A DNA stretch of 64,000 nucleotides from Deuterostichococcus epilithicus (Eukaryota; Chlorophyta; Trebouxiophyceae; Prasiolales; Stichococcaceae), in NCBI GenBank assembly GCA_033439295.1, contig JAVTLE010000005.1:2220501-2284500 (forward strand), in the 5' to 3' direction. A program made the translations under genes and the position numbers. Below, piece by piece: positions 1 through 11,423 of the stretch. The notes under the pieces are model-generated. The model was given only the letters and a program-made list of their open reading frames with translations. It had not been told where the DNA came from and ran no database searches. How positions within the stretch are numbered: position 1 is the stretch's first letter; each line of letters starts with the position of its first letter.

Positions 1-208
1 ATAGCAGCTGCACCTAGCTTCGTTCTTGTAAACCACTCTTCTTCTAAACGGTGTTGTTTCTGGCGTCTTCGTCATCATTGCCACATTTTCGGAAAAAGCA
101 AGCGGTCCTCTCGCGCCTGCAGATCTGCTGCACAGCCAAGGCTGCCCTTACATACTCAACCATACTCCGTCGGCCCGTGTCGACGACTGTGACCTTTGCA
201 GGACTTCA

Positions 209-2407
209 ATGAGACCGATGCATACGCAACGACAGGCCTTTGCTGCCGGAATTGACAGCCAGTGTGGCGTGCACCATTCGCGTTCAGCTCGCGCACCCCG
301 AGTGAGGGTGCGGCGCAGCACCGTCAGGGCAGCTGTCAGCGCAGAGAGACAGCCTCGCAGGGAGAATGTGGGCCTCGATAGCGATTCGGCCATCTTTGTG
401 GACCACACTTGCATCGGTGGGCGCCTTGCTGCAGCTTGAAATGAAACCTGATCGGCTGGCGGAGGCGCATGCCCTGAAGTCCTGCGGTAGCTGTCACCCT
501 CGCAGACTGCGACACATGCCGCTGGATGGACCCGCGCACCTTTGATCGCGTCGGCTCCATGACTGCGGTTGTGCAACAGCCAGACACACCAGAGGCCCGG
601 CGTCAAGCGCTTCAAGCTCTGGTGGCCTGCCCCACATACAGCATCCATGTCAAGAAGCAGGTGGGTTCGAGTATGTTGTTTGCAAGCCAGGTCGGAACAC
701 ACAGTTTGCAACAAGACGGGGTGGATGTAGCAACGCATCATGTTGCCGTCACCCTGATGCAGCAATGCGTCATGTTGCCATCAGCCTGACATTGCGAAAT
801 GAGCTGTTGGCAGGCGCCGGGAGAGATGTCGACGGCACAGCACGACTTCCCGCTGCCCACCGTCTGCCAGGACATCTACCACTGCGGTAAGTAGCGCAAG
901 ACGTCCTGTAGGGTCTCATATGCTGCAGGCATCACGCAGGCAAGCAGATGCTTTGGCACCCGCGAGTCGGCTCAACATGCGACGCGATGCCATCTCGTAC
1001 ATTGGCCGACTTTGGTTCTTTGATCTCCCAACAGGCTACCATTCAGAAGCCAGCTATGGAGCGGCGTCCTGGTTTCTGGCCCGGCAGCAAGGCGGCAATG
1101 TCCTCATGGACTCGCCTCGCTTCCACCCGGGGCTGGCCAAGCGCCTCAAGGTGAGCTTAACAACCTTCGAGAGTTCGACACTGCCGATTGACTGCTGCGC
1201 AAGAGGCTGTGCAGCTGCGTGATCTGACGCTCTGTCACGTCGGCACAGGAGCTGGGCGGCGTGCGGTATATGGTCCTGTCTCACCGAGACGATGTGGCGG
1301 ATCACGCCAAGTGGGCCGAGGTGCTCGGCTGCGTCCGCATCATTCACAAGGTGGTTTCAGGAGTTGCGGCTGCTGGTGCTGACCGTCAGTGCCATGCGCG
1401 TCGCTGTGAACCTTGCGTGCATCGGACCCGGGGATTGCGCATGGTGCAGTTGCGCATGTCTATCGAATCCGCTCCCCTGACCTAACGTCCAGCCTGTTTT
1501 GCAGAGCGAGGCCAACAGGCGGCAGGGCACAGAGTGAGTCCATTGCACTCACTGCCAGCCGCTTGCCTGAAGTGCACCGCACTGCAGCTGTGCACGCGCC
1601 CGCCAGTTGCATGCCAAGCGAGCTGGGCTTCTGTGCTGCAGCCAGTGTGAAATCCAGCTGACTGGGGAAGGCCCCTGGCAGCTGCCGGATGGCGGCGATG
1701 ATGTGAAGCTGCTGTTCACGCCTGGCCACACGGCGGGCTGCATCTCGATGCTGTCCAGGCCCCAACAGGTGCGCTCCTGATGCCCCACCGTGCGCTCGAC
1801 CCACGGCGCGCAGCACGTACACATGGCGCGCGGGGGACAGGGGGAGAGGGGTTGCTTTTGTGAATGGGATGGTGCCTCCTGAATTCCTTGGATGCCTGCA
1901 GCTGTCACCTGTGTCTGTCATCTGCTCGTATGGCAGTCAGCAGCTTGCCACACCTGCCCCCGACGTTTCACCACTGAACTGCAGGCTCTGTTCACCGGAG
2001 ACCACCTGGCATACTCCCGGAACTTGGACCGCCTCAGCATCATGAGGTGGCCTGCAATCCTGAGGCATTCGTCTGAAAGGCTGTCGCAGTAATCCGCAGC
2101 TGATCACCTGCTCTGTGTCCAGCCTGTCTGAGTCGCGTGGGTTGTGCATGCAACCCGGCGCCGCGGTCGCGGCGTGTTGCACAGCATTTATTCAGTCGAG
2201 ATGTTCACTTTGTGAATCCGTGCGCTCAGGAGATACAACTGGGACAGCATCGACAAGCAATTGGACTCGGTCAGGGGACTGTTGGAGCACGAGTTCCTCC
2301 ACATATTCCCCGGGCACGGCCGCCAGCACCACTTCGACGACCTGGAAGACCGCAGGCGGCAATTTGACAACCTCCTTGTCGAGGAGGGCGCCGTAGGAGT
2401 ATCATGA
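209..2407 (+). CDS. Ferredoxin-like domain fused to metallo-beta-lactamase fold protein, probably plastid
   Basis: Nine exons: 209-416, 506-660, 814-886, 1035-1150, 1249-1350, 1505-1533, 1642-1768, 1985-2046, 2230-2407. Their lengths sum to 350 codons (349 aa). After about 55 residues rich in Arg/Ser/Ala (transit-peptide-like) comes CIDCDTCRWMDP, a CxxCxxC ferredoxin-type iron-sulphur motif, with a later CP in CPTYSI that could supply the fourth ligand. The C-terminal two thirds is an MBL fold: SHRDDVADH (the HxHxDH-type metal motif), TPGHTAG, FTGDH and FPGHGRQH. This order matches a plant/algal family annotated as metallo-beta-lactamase family proteins; the substrate is not known to me. The first in-frame ATG (209) is used; a second lies at 218. 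A TGTAA poly(A)-type motif follows at 2548. The gene is convergent with the CCDC6-like gene. Family assignment is firm; plastid location is inferred. Confidence 0.88.
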
Positions 2408-3460
2408 TTGCTGCATTTGTGCTGCAAGGCTCCTGCTAAACCCAGCACGAGAGAGAAGTTGAGTGAGGGTACGCCAGAGCTGTTCGCAGCTCACGTCGTT
2501 GTGTGTCAGTGCGCGGTGCTGTTTCAGCTGATGTTTTGCGCTGGAGCTGTAAGCGGGCTCGCAGGATTGCACGTCAGTGCGCTTGCCTGGATTTTGCTAC
2601 TTTCATGGTTTCACCATTTTGGTGGGGGCAAGGGAAGAGCACCCATTTGACGCGAGAGATGTTTCGCGCACAGTAGGCAGCTGGCGTCTGGGCTGATTTG
2701 CACAGCCTGTTCGTGTTTTGTCATTTTTATGCAAAGTATTGCTTGACTGCAAGCCACTTGCTGCCGCATGCGCTTTTGTGAAATTATAGCAGTGAGGTTT
2801 CTTAGGTATAAGCCTTGCAAACCACCTGATCTGCACATAATGGAGGATGCAGCCTGTACAACACTGGAAACTGCAAACGGAAAATCTAAGCACAAATAAT
2901 GAAAGACGTAAAGGAGGGAGGATGTCGTCTCTACCTAGCGCCCAAGTCACATGCCCGGTGTGTACAGCTCATGCCAAAGTGTGACAACAACACGTTCGGA
3001 TGAGCTGTCAACAACGAGAGGCGCAGCCATGGCAGCATGGCCGTAGCTGGAGCTACCTACCATGCCGCTGAGCAGCCTGTTTTACAGCTATGAGGCCATA
3101 GAGCGCGGTCATGTAGTGTCGGCGCGTGCGGCGAGGACCGCCAAATCACTGCCTGCCGGGCACTGCATTCTCGCTCGTCGACCTTCGGCCCTGGGCCCGT
3201 GCTGCTGGAGGGCGCGGCAGACCCTGTCCGCCGGTTTTTTGCCATTGGGCGCTGCGCTGCCGCCTTGGGGGCCAAGATGCCTTCTGCAACAGCACTGGCC
3301 ATGGCTGCAGCACTGGTCGCGAACAGCCCAGAGACACCACCAGCCGCCTAAAGGCAGGGATCCACAGCTGCGCCCAAGGCTGCGACGGCTGCTGATGCTG
3401 TCGCGCTGGTGCGCTCGCACTGACGCATGCCCGCCGCAGACATGCACCACATGTGCGGCG
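2408..3460. other. Convergent 3' intergenic interval
   Basis: About 1 kb between two converging genes. It holds their presumed 3' UTRs. The reading frames here have no recognisable domain and no splice-consistent partner. On the minus strand a TGTAA motif (TTACA on the plus strand near 3081) could end the CCDC6-like transcript. Confidence 0.5.
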
Positions 3461-5726
3461 CTACTGTGATGGCTGCGTGGAGGCCATGGCGCTGCTGGAG
3501 GTGCGCTGCAGCCGGATCTCGTTGAGGCTGCTGCGCCGGCTGCCGCTGCTGCTGACACTGAGTGAGCGCTCGCGCTGACCGCTCTTCTGCCGCCGGCCGC
3601 CGCCGTACACCCACTCGGTGTCTGTGTCCATCGGTGTCACCTGCGCAACATCGGCAGCGATTCATCATTGAAGCCCGAGCGTAGCGTGCAGTGCGACGCA
3701 GCTGCGGGCGCAACTACCGCTCAAGGACATGGGCGCCGTCATATCGCCACCCAGCTGTGCATATACACCCACTCGTGGCGGGCCACACTTGGAAGGAGGG
3801 AGGGTGCATCACGATGATATAGAAGAGGGAGGCAGGATCAGCACAAGCACCGTTGCATCGCTTGCCCGCAGAGGGAGGCAAGGGCGGTTGGGGTCTGACG
3901 CACAGCAACAGCGCACCGGCAGCTGCTGCAGGCTGACGCCGGCCGCCTCGAGGCGGGCCTCCAGCACACGGTAGTTGTGCAGCAATGCCTCTAGTTGACG
4001 CTGCAGCCGGTTGACCACTTTCTCCTCCTCCATCTCCATGGACACCTCCAGCTGGCACTTGTCTGCGTTCAGCTTGTGCACCGCCGCCGCCAGCTGCGTC
4101 ACCTGCGCTCCGGGGCCAGCGAGACCGGTCATTGGCCGTTCAGACGATGGCGGGGTCCCGGTGCTCGCTAAGGCATGGCGACATCGACAAGCCCGTCGCA
4201 AAGCAAACAAGTGCAGGTGGCAGTCGTGATCAGACACAGGCGGCGGGCTGGACGCTGGCACAGCACGACTGGACAGACCCTATAAGGTTGCAGATGGACC
4301 TCGAAAAGCACTGCTCAAACACCGTCCATCTGCTGACCTGCTGCTGCAGCGCCACCTTTTCCTTATTCAGGTTCTTCTTCTCCGCCGCCAGCCGCTCCAC
4401 CTGTGCAGAGCCGCTCCATGTGAGCAGACGGCTCAGACCCAGCAGATCATGGCGGCATGCATCAACCCTGTGCGCAGGGGCCTTCACGGCAGGCCATGCC
4501 AAGCGGCAGACTATACGACATGGATTGCCGCAGCGCTGGCTCGGTCCACATCACATGCCTGCATCTGCAGCCGATTGGCGATGAACTCCTGCTCCGCCTC
4601 CAGCGTATTCTCCAGCTCCGCCTTCTCCAGGTTGAGCTTGTTGCGCTCCCGGCCCAACTCCGCCAACTTTGCCTGCAGTTTATTCACCTGCGAGCAGCAT
4701 GTCATGCGTCAGCAGCAGATCGCTCTGCACTGCTCTGCCAGACTTGTGAGGCTTGTGAGGATGCATCCGCCACTGCAAGGCATGGTGGAAGGCTGGACGC
4801 TCCAGTTTCGAATCGGGATGCTTTGATACTTACGATGTATTCCTGCTCGGCCTCAAGGCGACGCTCCAGGTCCACCTTCTCCCGCGTGACCTACCGCGCA
4901 GCAGAAACGGGATGCAAGCCGTCAGCAGGAACTTGAGTCAGCTGTGTGGCCAGAACGAACGGAGCCATCTGCTTCTGTGTTGTCTGCTTCGTCGCGAAGT
5001 GGACAGGGCGGCTCCGGGCAGGCGCACCTCTGTGAGCCGCTTCTGCAAGTTGTTCACCAGATACTCCTCCTCCTGCTCCACCTGCACTCACACCAGGTGT
5101 GCAGGGCGTCAAATGCAAGGTCTCGTCAGAGTAGAGCGCCTGGATGACCGACGCAAAGCAGCTGGCGGCGGTGCCGCCGCACACATGTAGCTGTGGCGCA
5201 CAGCAGCGTGAACGCGGGCGACAGTGCTGCACACACCTCGTTCGCGAGATTCTGCTTCTCACGCTTGAGCTGCGTCAGGCGCTTCGTCAACCGGTTGGTG
5301 ATGAACTCCTCCTCCTGCTCTGCCCTTTGTTGCTGCGCGCAGCAGTGCAAACTGTCAGCACCCTCTAGCGTGTCGGCACCCAGTCAGCGGCATGCCAGCT
5401 TCTGCACGCTGCGGCTCTGCGGGGCATGTGAGGGCTCGGGAAAGGATCCGCAAAAACTCACCGCAAGAAAGTTCTCCTCTTTGCTGCGCTTCAGATCCTC
5501 GACCAGCTGGGAGGTGCGGCGGCGCTCCGTTGCCAGCTGTGCGGCATCAATAAGCCAGGATCAGCACGCATCCGGTCAACATACAACCTGGTGATGCGGT
5601 CCGTCTCAGAAGCAATGTAGTGCGCCTCGAACCCAGCGTCAGCTGGCTGAGGCGGGTTACCTGGGTCTGCAGCTCCGCATACGATGGCTCCTCCGAGCCA
5701 GCCATCTGCGCAGTCGAGGCCGCCAT
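3461..5726 (-). CDS. CCDC6-like coiled-coil protein
   Basis: Nine exons on the minus strand: 5661-5726, 5462-5536, 5237-5332, 5028-5081, 4834-4890, 4559-4687, 4338-4400, 3917-4102, 3461-3640, giving 301 aa. The centre is an uninterrupted coiled coil built from repeats of the form EQEEEFITNRL, EQEEEYLVNNL, EAEQEYIV, EAEQEFIANRL and EMEEEKVVNRL. These are the hallmark of the CCDC6 (H4/PTC1) family. The C-terminus is a Ser/Arg-rich disordered tail ending STQPSQ. Start is the ATG at 5726; an upstream in-frame extension begins only with GTG. The exon ending at 4559 is followed by GC, not GT, and only that GC-AG intron keeps frame. Animal CCDC6 acts in DNA-damage signalling; function in algae is unknown. 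It shares a 437-bp divergent interval with the MATE gene. Confidence 0.85.
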
Positions 5727-6163
5727 CCTCAGCCCGCAGATGCTGTCGCGCCTCACATAGGCCGACTGTTGTCTCGCACAACGCCCAGCGACGTGAGGCG
5801 ACCGTGTGAGGACGTTCTGGGCAAACCGTGTGGGACAGGCCCTCCGCGTTGTCCTCGAAGCTTCACAGCGCGATCAGCTGCAGGCCGGCCCGAAGATCAA
5901 GCAGATGGTGAGTGTGTGCGTGTGTTGCCGAATACAGATGCTGTCGCACAAACGCATCTGTGGCACCCTGGCTCGCCACCGCAGGTGCACAACACCCAAA
6001 AGCTGACTCACCCAAGACCCGAGGACAGATCAGCGCAGTGTAAACGCTCAAAACACACATACATTGAGCTCATGATTCACTGATCATCGTAGAGCAGCGC
6101 CTCGCAGGAGGGCGAATCCGCTCAAATTGAGCACAGGGTCCTCGGTCAAAGAATCGCCTATTC
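5727..6163. promoter_or_regulatory. Divergent intergenic interval (CCDC6-like / MATE)
   Basis: Presumed shared promoter for two genes pointing apart. I see no TATA box or repeat that I would name. Confidence 0.35.
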
Positions 6164-9100
6164 ATGGTCACAGCCGCAGGCCCCCGCGTGCCTGGTACCA
6201 TATCTGCAGTGCAGCAACACTTACAGAGGCCAGCCCATCACCTGACATGGAGCAGGCCTCTGCAGAGGGCAGCGACCAGGCATTCAGCGCAGCAGGCCAG
6301 GCCTCCAGCGGCACCCAGGGCGCCGGCCAGATCGCACAGCAGATCGGGCGCGTTCCTGCCCCCGCCTCGCGCAAATGATGTCCGAGGCATCAGGACAGCG
6401 GCGCGTGCAGGCACAGATGACTCGGCAGACGCACCGCAAAGCAGCGCGCAGGCGGTCGGCGGCAGCCCGAGCGGCTTCAGGGGGCGGCTCGGCGAGCTCG
6501 TCAGCTCGCCCTTTGATGCCGAGATCTTCAACGTGGCGGTGCCCGCCCTCGGCTCCATCCTCCTGGATGCTGTCATGCTCCTGGTGGACACAGGTGAGCG
6601 CTGAACCACTCGAGTTTGCGCTGCGCTACTGCTCATGCTTCAGATCTGGTCCTGCAACAGTCATGTTGATGGAACTAACATGTCCGGTTCGTCGTCGCAG
6701 CCATCATCGGGAGGCTGGGCACGGCGCCGCTTGGGGCGGTGGGCCTCAGCACGCTGCTGTTCATGTTCAGCAACCTGTTTTTCAATTTTTTGACGGTGGT
6801 CACGACCTCGAGCGTGGCCAACGCGGCAGCAGCCAAGGACACAGCAGAGGTCTGTCTGTCCTTTGCGTGGCCCTTGCAATACCTGTCAGCAGAGGTGTTC
6901 TCATGTTCGTGCACATTTCCAGGCCTGTCGTTCGTGATCCCAGTCTTCTATATTCCCTCACAAGCAATGCTGTGTGCACTGGACACAGGTGTCCAGGAGC
7001 ACAGCACGGGGCATGTTTGTGGGGCTCATTTGCGGCGTCGCCCTGATCTTCCTGCTGTGGACGTACTCGCCGCTCCTCATGACATGTGAGAATTTTCCTT
7101 AGTCGTCCTAAAGATGAGTGTTCAGCTCCACCTGCTCGAAGACACAAGTAACGCACTTCTCCTGAGGGAGCTCTGTGGGCTGGAATGCCAGTTTTGCGCT
7201 GCCGGCCCCTGGCCTGTGCGCTGTTTGGCCGCTCGTGCTGGCGATGTGCCGCCTGCTGTGCCGTCAGCCACCCTGCTGACGAAGTGCAGTGCTGGGCGTG
7301 ATGACGGTGCTGATGCCGCTGGGGCTGAGCCATTGTTTTCAAGCTTCACGAAGCCCTGCTTAGCTCCGAAAGCCCTGCTTGGCTTTGACCGCAGTGTTGG
7401 GCACGACCCCCGAGACGGCGACGCTGGCGGTGATGTATCTGCGGGTGCGCTGCTTCGCGTGCCCTGCCTTCCTGCTGTACAACGTGGGCACCGGCAACTT
7501 CCGCGGGCGCAAGGACACGCGCACGCCGCTGCTGGCCTACCTGGCAAACAACATCACCTATGTCCTGCTGGTGAGAGCAGGACGACCTTTTGCTGCTTGC
7601 ATTGAGCCTCTTGAGCATCAGCAACGTGCCAAGGCCAGATGGTGCAGGAGTCGACTTGCACGCCGAGACTGTCTGCAGGAGGTCGTACAACGACGTCGCA
7701 TCGCTCGAGACAGCAGCCGTCAGGTGGCTGATGACGAGGCGGGTGGGGGGGTGCAGGAGGAAGCCGTGCTCAGCGCGACATGCCAAGCAACAGCCTCTGC
7801 TGGCTGCTTCACTGCGCTGCTCCGTGACACCTGGTGACCCTGTGCACGGCTTGCGCGCAGGAGCTGCTGTTCGGCTTGGCACTGGATTGAGGGGTGGCGG
7901 CCTCGCTGCAGCAGGCTGTCAGCTGCTGATCTGGTGCACGACTGATGCTTGCAGGAGCTGCTGTTCGTGTTTGCGCTGGACTGGGGGGTGGTGGGCGCGG
8001 CGCTGGCACCGGCCATTGGCCAGTACGTGGGCCTCGCCGTCATGGTGGGCCTGCTGATTCGGGAGAAGGCGCTGTTCGCCGCAGACCTGCGGCACGTGCC
8101 GACCATGACGGAGGTCATGCCCCTGCTGCAGGTCGGTTTCGCTGTTGGCTTCAGGGTCTTGGGGGCTGCCTGCTGCAAGCCCGCCCACAGGCTTCTCCTA
8201 GCTGTCGTATTGTGAAACTCTCACGGCGTGCACCAACACCCTGACACCTACTCTGCTCGGTGGTGTGCTTGGCATCCACAAGTGCTGCATGGCATGTCGG
8301 ACACGCCGTACAGCCCTCTGCCATCGGTCACACGACCCAGAGTCTTGCTGATGGTCCCAAAAGTCCGCATGGTGTCGTCGCGGAGCAGAAGGGCGTGCCA
8401 CTGGGCGGTGAACCCGCCGGTGCTGCCGGTGGTGGCGGGCTGCACCCTCCCTCCCCCTGGCACACGGTCCTCACATCCGCTTCGTGTTGCCGCCGCGCAG
8501 AAGGGCGTGCCGCTGGGCGCTGTGAACCTGTTGGTGCTGCCGGTGGTGGTGGGCTGCACTAGCCTGGTGACCGCACTGGGAGTGACGGCGCTGGCGGCGC
8601 ACACCATCGTCAAGCAGGTCTGGGACTTCACGACGCAGGTCAGCCAGTGCCTCAACATCAGCGCCAACTCCATGGTCGCCTCCGCGCTCGGCGAGGTGCG
8701 TCCTGCAACCTTCCGTCTGCTTTTAGGACAACTTCTCTCCGGCGTTGCAGCTGCTCTCGCTGCAGCACATCTGAGCGTCCGTGGCCGCCCCGGGCTGCAG
8801 GATCCACTACAAGTGCCCACACAACACTCCGCCGTACAACGTTGACGATTTCGTTCGATCCTTGGTTTGCAAACTGAGTGCGTGTGGTGCACCGTCCATC
8901 CCTCCGCAGAAGGACCTGTCGACGGCGCGGGATGTGCTGATGCGCATCCTGGTGCTGGGCTTCATACCGGGGGTGGTGCTGGGCGCGGCATTTCTGGTGG
9001 CGCAGTCCGCCATCCCGGCGGTCTTCACCACGGATCCGGGCGTCATCGACGCCGTCACCCACATCGTGCCCCTGCTGGCGCTCTCCATGGTGTGCCCAAC

Positions 9101-10102
9101 GCCACTCGTCTAGCGCCCCTCGTGTGATCATGCTGCTCACTGACGTTGGGCCTGAGCCTGGTGGCGCCGGGGCGTTACTCTGGTCACACCTCATTGGAGT
9201 GGACAGGCGGCATGTTTCGGGCTGGATTTCTGCGTTGTGAAGCCGAGCACACGCAGAGCGATGCCGTGACATGGGTCTGTGTGCATGTGCAGCCACTGAC
9301 ACGACCGACTGTGTACCGCGTGCAGCTGCGATCCTGGTCGTGACCAGGACCATGCGCCTTGTCATCGTCTACTGTTGTGTAATGTGCAGCCGCTCACCCC
9401 GGTGGCGATTCTGCTGGAGGGTGCACGACCGTGCCCGTAAAGCAACTTATGAAGCAGTCCAGATGTGCCACCCGCTCATGCAACAATGTTGCACGTGCAG
9501 TTGCTGGTCCGGGTGGCGACCATGCGCCTTGGCTTCCAAAACATCTGTGCAATGTGCCAAAAGCTCATGAAACGATATTGCACATGCAGCCGCTGATCCC
9601 GGTGGCGACAGTGCTGGAGGGCGCGCTGCTGGGCGCTGTGGACACGGGGTACATCGCCAAGCGCACCGGGCTGTCCATCGCCATCGCGCTCGGCATCATC
9701 TACGCCAGCCAGTCGCTGCTGCACATGGGGCTCCTGGGCATCTGGGCCGGCCTCGCCAGGTCGGTGTCTGCCGTCGGAGTCACTCTGTCGCAGTATTGTT
9801 GAAGACTCTGATTGTCTGGACGAGTCGTGCCATTGAGTCCTGTTTTCGTGTGGGGGTAGAGCCCTCCTGCAAGTCGTCTGTTGTCCGACTGTGCTCGTCC
9901 GTTGTCTAACTGTGCTTACAAATAGAAAATCTGATTCGGTTCTGTGCCGCTGCACTTGATACTCGGTGTCTCTTCTTGCAGCTTCCTGGCGTGCAACACC
10001 GTGTGCGACACGCTGCGGCTGATGTCGCCCGGCTCGCCGCTGCCAGTTGCAATCGTGCCAGGCATCCCGGACCCATCCATCAATGTAGACGAAAGAGACT
10101 GA
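6164..10102 (+). CDS. MATE family efflux transporter (DinF-like, probably plastid)
   Basis: Nine exons: 6164-6593, 6701-6849, 6989-7085, 7395-7570, 7955-8131, 8501-8695, 8910-9089, 9590-9759, 9982-10102, closing at 564 aa. The first ~120 residues are Arg/Ala/Ser/Pro-rich and look like a transit peptide. After that come the MATE core blocks: FNVAVPALGSILLDAVMLLVDT, split here by an intron before AIIGRLGTAPLGAVGLS, then YNVGTGNFRGRKDTRTPL, VTALGVTALAAHTIVKQVW and LLGAVDTGYIAKRTGL, with about twelve hydrophobic segments. MATE proteins export organic compounds against H+ or Na+. Plant homologues of this branch lie in plastid membranes. Three of its introns contain decayed copies of the following exon's 5' end with an acceptor AG (see repeats). 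Stop is TGA at 10100. Confidence 0.9.
7858..7994 (+). repeat. Duplicated acceptor plus exon-5 start inside MATE intron 4
   Basis: The stretch 7858-7900 (cag followed by GAGCTGCTGTTCGGCTTGGC) resembles the true acceptor and start of exon 5 at 7952-7994 (cag followed by GAGCTGCTGTTCGTGTTTGC). The copy carries an in-frame TGA soon after and cannot replace the exon. The two lie about 94 bp apart. Confidence 0.8.
8386..8560 (+). repeat. Duplicated acceptor plus exon-6 start inside MATE intron 5
   Basis: About 58 bases at 8389-8447 copy the first 60 of exon 6 (8501-8560), including the preceding cag. The shared core reads AAGGGCGTGCC and later GGTGCTGCCGGTGGTGG. The copy is two bases shorter and so out of frame. 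Spacing is 112 bp. Confidence 0.85.
9286..9625 (+). repeat. Tandem decayed copies of the exon-8 acceptor region in MATE intron 7
   Basis: Short blocks of the type GTGCAG followed by CCGCTGATCCCGGTGGCGAC occur at about 9286, 9320, 9384, 9494 and, as the functional acceptor and exon start, 9583-9625. Copies at 9384 and 9494 align best. Two copies also share ACCATGCGCCTT downstream. The larger spacings are about 90-110 bp. Confidence 0.75.
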
Positions 10103-10616
10103 AGCATGCTGGTGCTGTCAAATATGCCGCAAAAGCCGGAGGTGGGCGATGATTGCATACCTAGAAGAATTTTTGATCAATGCATGTGCGCAATTGAATG
10201 TTTTCCTGGCTGCCTGTCATTCACTTTCTAAGTAGGTATCTGAACGCATCGCCGGCTTCATCAATTTTCCCAACCTGCTTCTGCTATATGGCGTGTTGTC
10301 AGCCTGATGCAATTGCGCTCCTCCTGCAGCAGCCTCAGCCGTGGTCAGACCTGGCAACCTGTATAGCGCGCTCGACGTTGATGCTATCCCTCTCATAATG
10401 TCCATAATGTCCATCAACTGCCATTGACAGCGATTTTCAGGCGCACCTGCACCACTGTCGCATCATGGTGCCGCAGGAGTCGATATGAAAGTTTTCAAAG
10501 CACATCATGCAGAACTCAGCTTCAGACACGATGACAATCAAGCAAAAGGCACACGTACTTTCCGGCTGCACACCCTTGCGGGTGTCTGTCAATGCAAACA
10601 TCCGCGCAATTGGTCA
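10103..10616. other. Intergenic, convergent side of MATE and the small ShK-like gene
   Basis: About 510 bp with no recognisable gene; presumably two 3' UTRs. Confidence 0.4.
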
Positions 10617-10979
10617 TCAAAAGCTGGTGCCGTCACATGCATCGCACGTAGCTCTGCAGGAGTCTCGGACATAGCCTGCGAGCCCACCAGGCGGCGAGTG
10701 ACCATGAGGTGCGCCAACGACAGACTTGTATGCTGGCTCAATGTCGGCACCCTCACCGTGTGATTCGCAAAAGCCGAGCTTCTTGTATCCAGCGCAGTCG
10801 TCAGAGTTCATCTTGTCCTCGCATCCATCCTGCGCCACTTCATCGGCATGGTTTACCGCCGCTTCTTCCCGATATCCGACGAAAGCATCAGAGCGGGATG
10901 TGCAATTTGCCGCGAGCAGCTGGCTCAAGAGAAGAATGACAGCTAGCGCAATCAACAGCGTCCAGCCTCTGATTGGCAA
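10617..10979 (-). CDS. Small membrane-anchored or secreted protein with a ShK-like six-cysteine domain
   Basis: A single open frame of 120 codons ends with TGA at 10617. It begins with a hydrophobic segment (GWTLLIALAVILLLSQLLA) that could be a signal peptide or signal anchor. It ends with six cysteines in ShK order: CEDKMNSDDC, then GYKKLGFC, an insertion of about 30 residues, then YVRDSCRATCDAC. ShK domains in green algae and plants are commonly attached to secreted or ER proteins such as prolyl 4-hydroxylases; here no catalytic domain is present. The frame's first codon is TTG, not ATG. The true start may lie in an upstream exon joined at a cag just before 10986 (plus-strand numbering), or the model may be incomplete at the 5' end. 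Function unknown. Confidence 0.55.
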   Translation of the reverse strand: MPIRGWTLLIALAVILLLSQLLAANCTSRSDAFVGYREEAAVNHADEVAQDGCEDKMNSDDCAGYKKLGFCESHGEGADIEPAYKSVVGAPHGHSPPGGLAGYVRDSCRATCDACDGTSF

Positions 10980-11423
10980 GCTCCTGCATGCGTGTGCAGG
11001 TCTGAAACTGATCTGTCAGGGTGGCAGCTGGCAATCACTCGAACAGGCCGCCGTGCTGTGCAGACCACCGTTCAGTATCATTGTGTGAGTCCAAACAACT
11101 TAAAGCTGGTTCTTGACTGTTGTGAGACTGTCATTAGATAAATTGAGAGGTGCACCTGTTGATCTTGCAGCAGATCTTGAGATCTTTCGAGTGACGTGGA
11201 GGCAGGAGTTCAGTGAGCAGCTGCATGCCAGCGTTCCGAGCTTTCTATCTGCAGCCCCTGTACATCGGCTCGAAAGCACAAGCTCTGTTGGTGAATCGCG
11301 ACGTGGGACGAGACATTGTCAAACAGGCATCGGACGCTGCGTTGACCTTTTCGAGGTTTCGGTGTCTCAGATTGCAATTTATTGTCCGCAGTTCTGAGCC
11401 ACCTCGAATCCTGTAGAAACGTC
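10980..11423. promoter_or_regulatory. Divergent intergenic interval
   Basis: Holds the presumed promoter and 5' leader of the dioxygenase gene, and probably the 5' end of the small ShK-like gene. Open frames here have no domain support. Confidence 0.35.
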
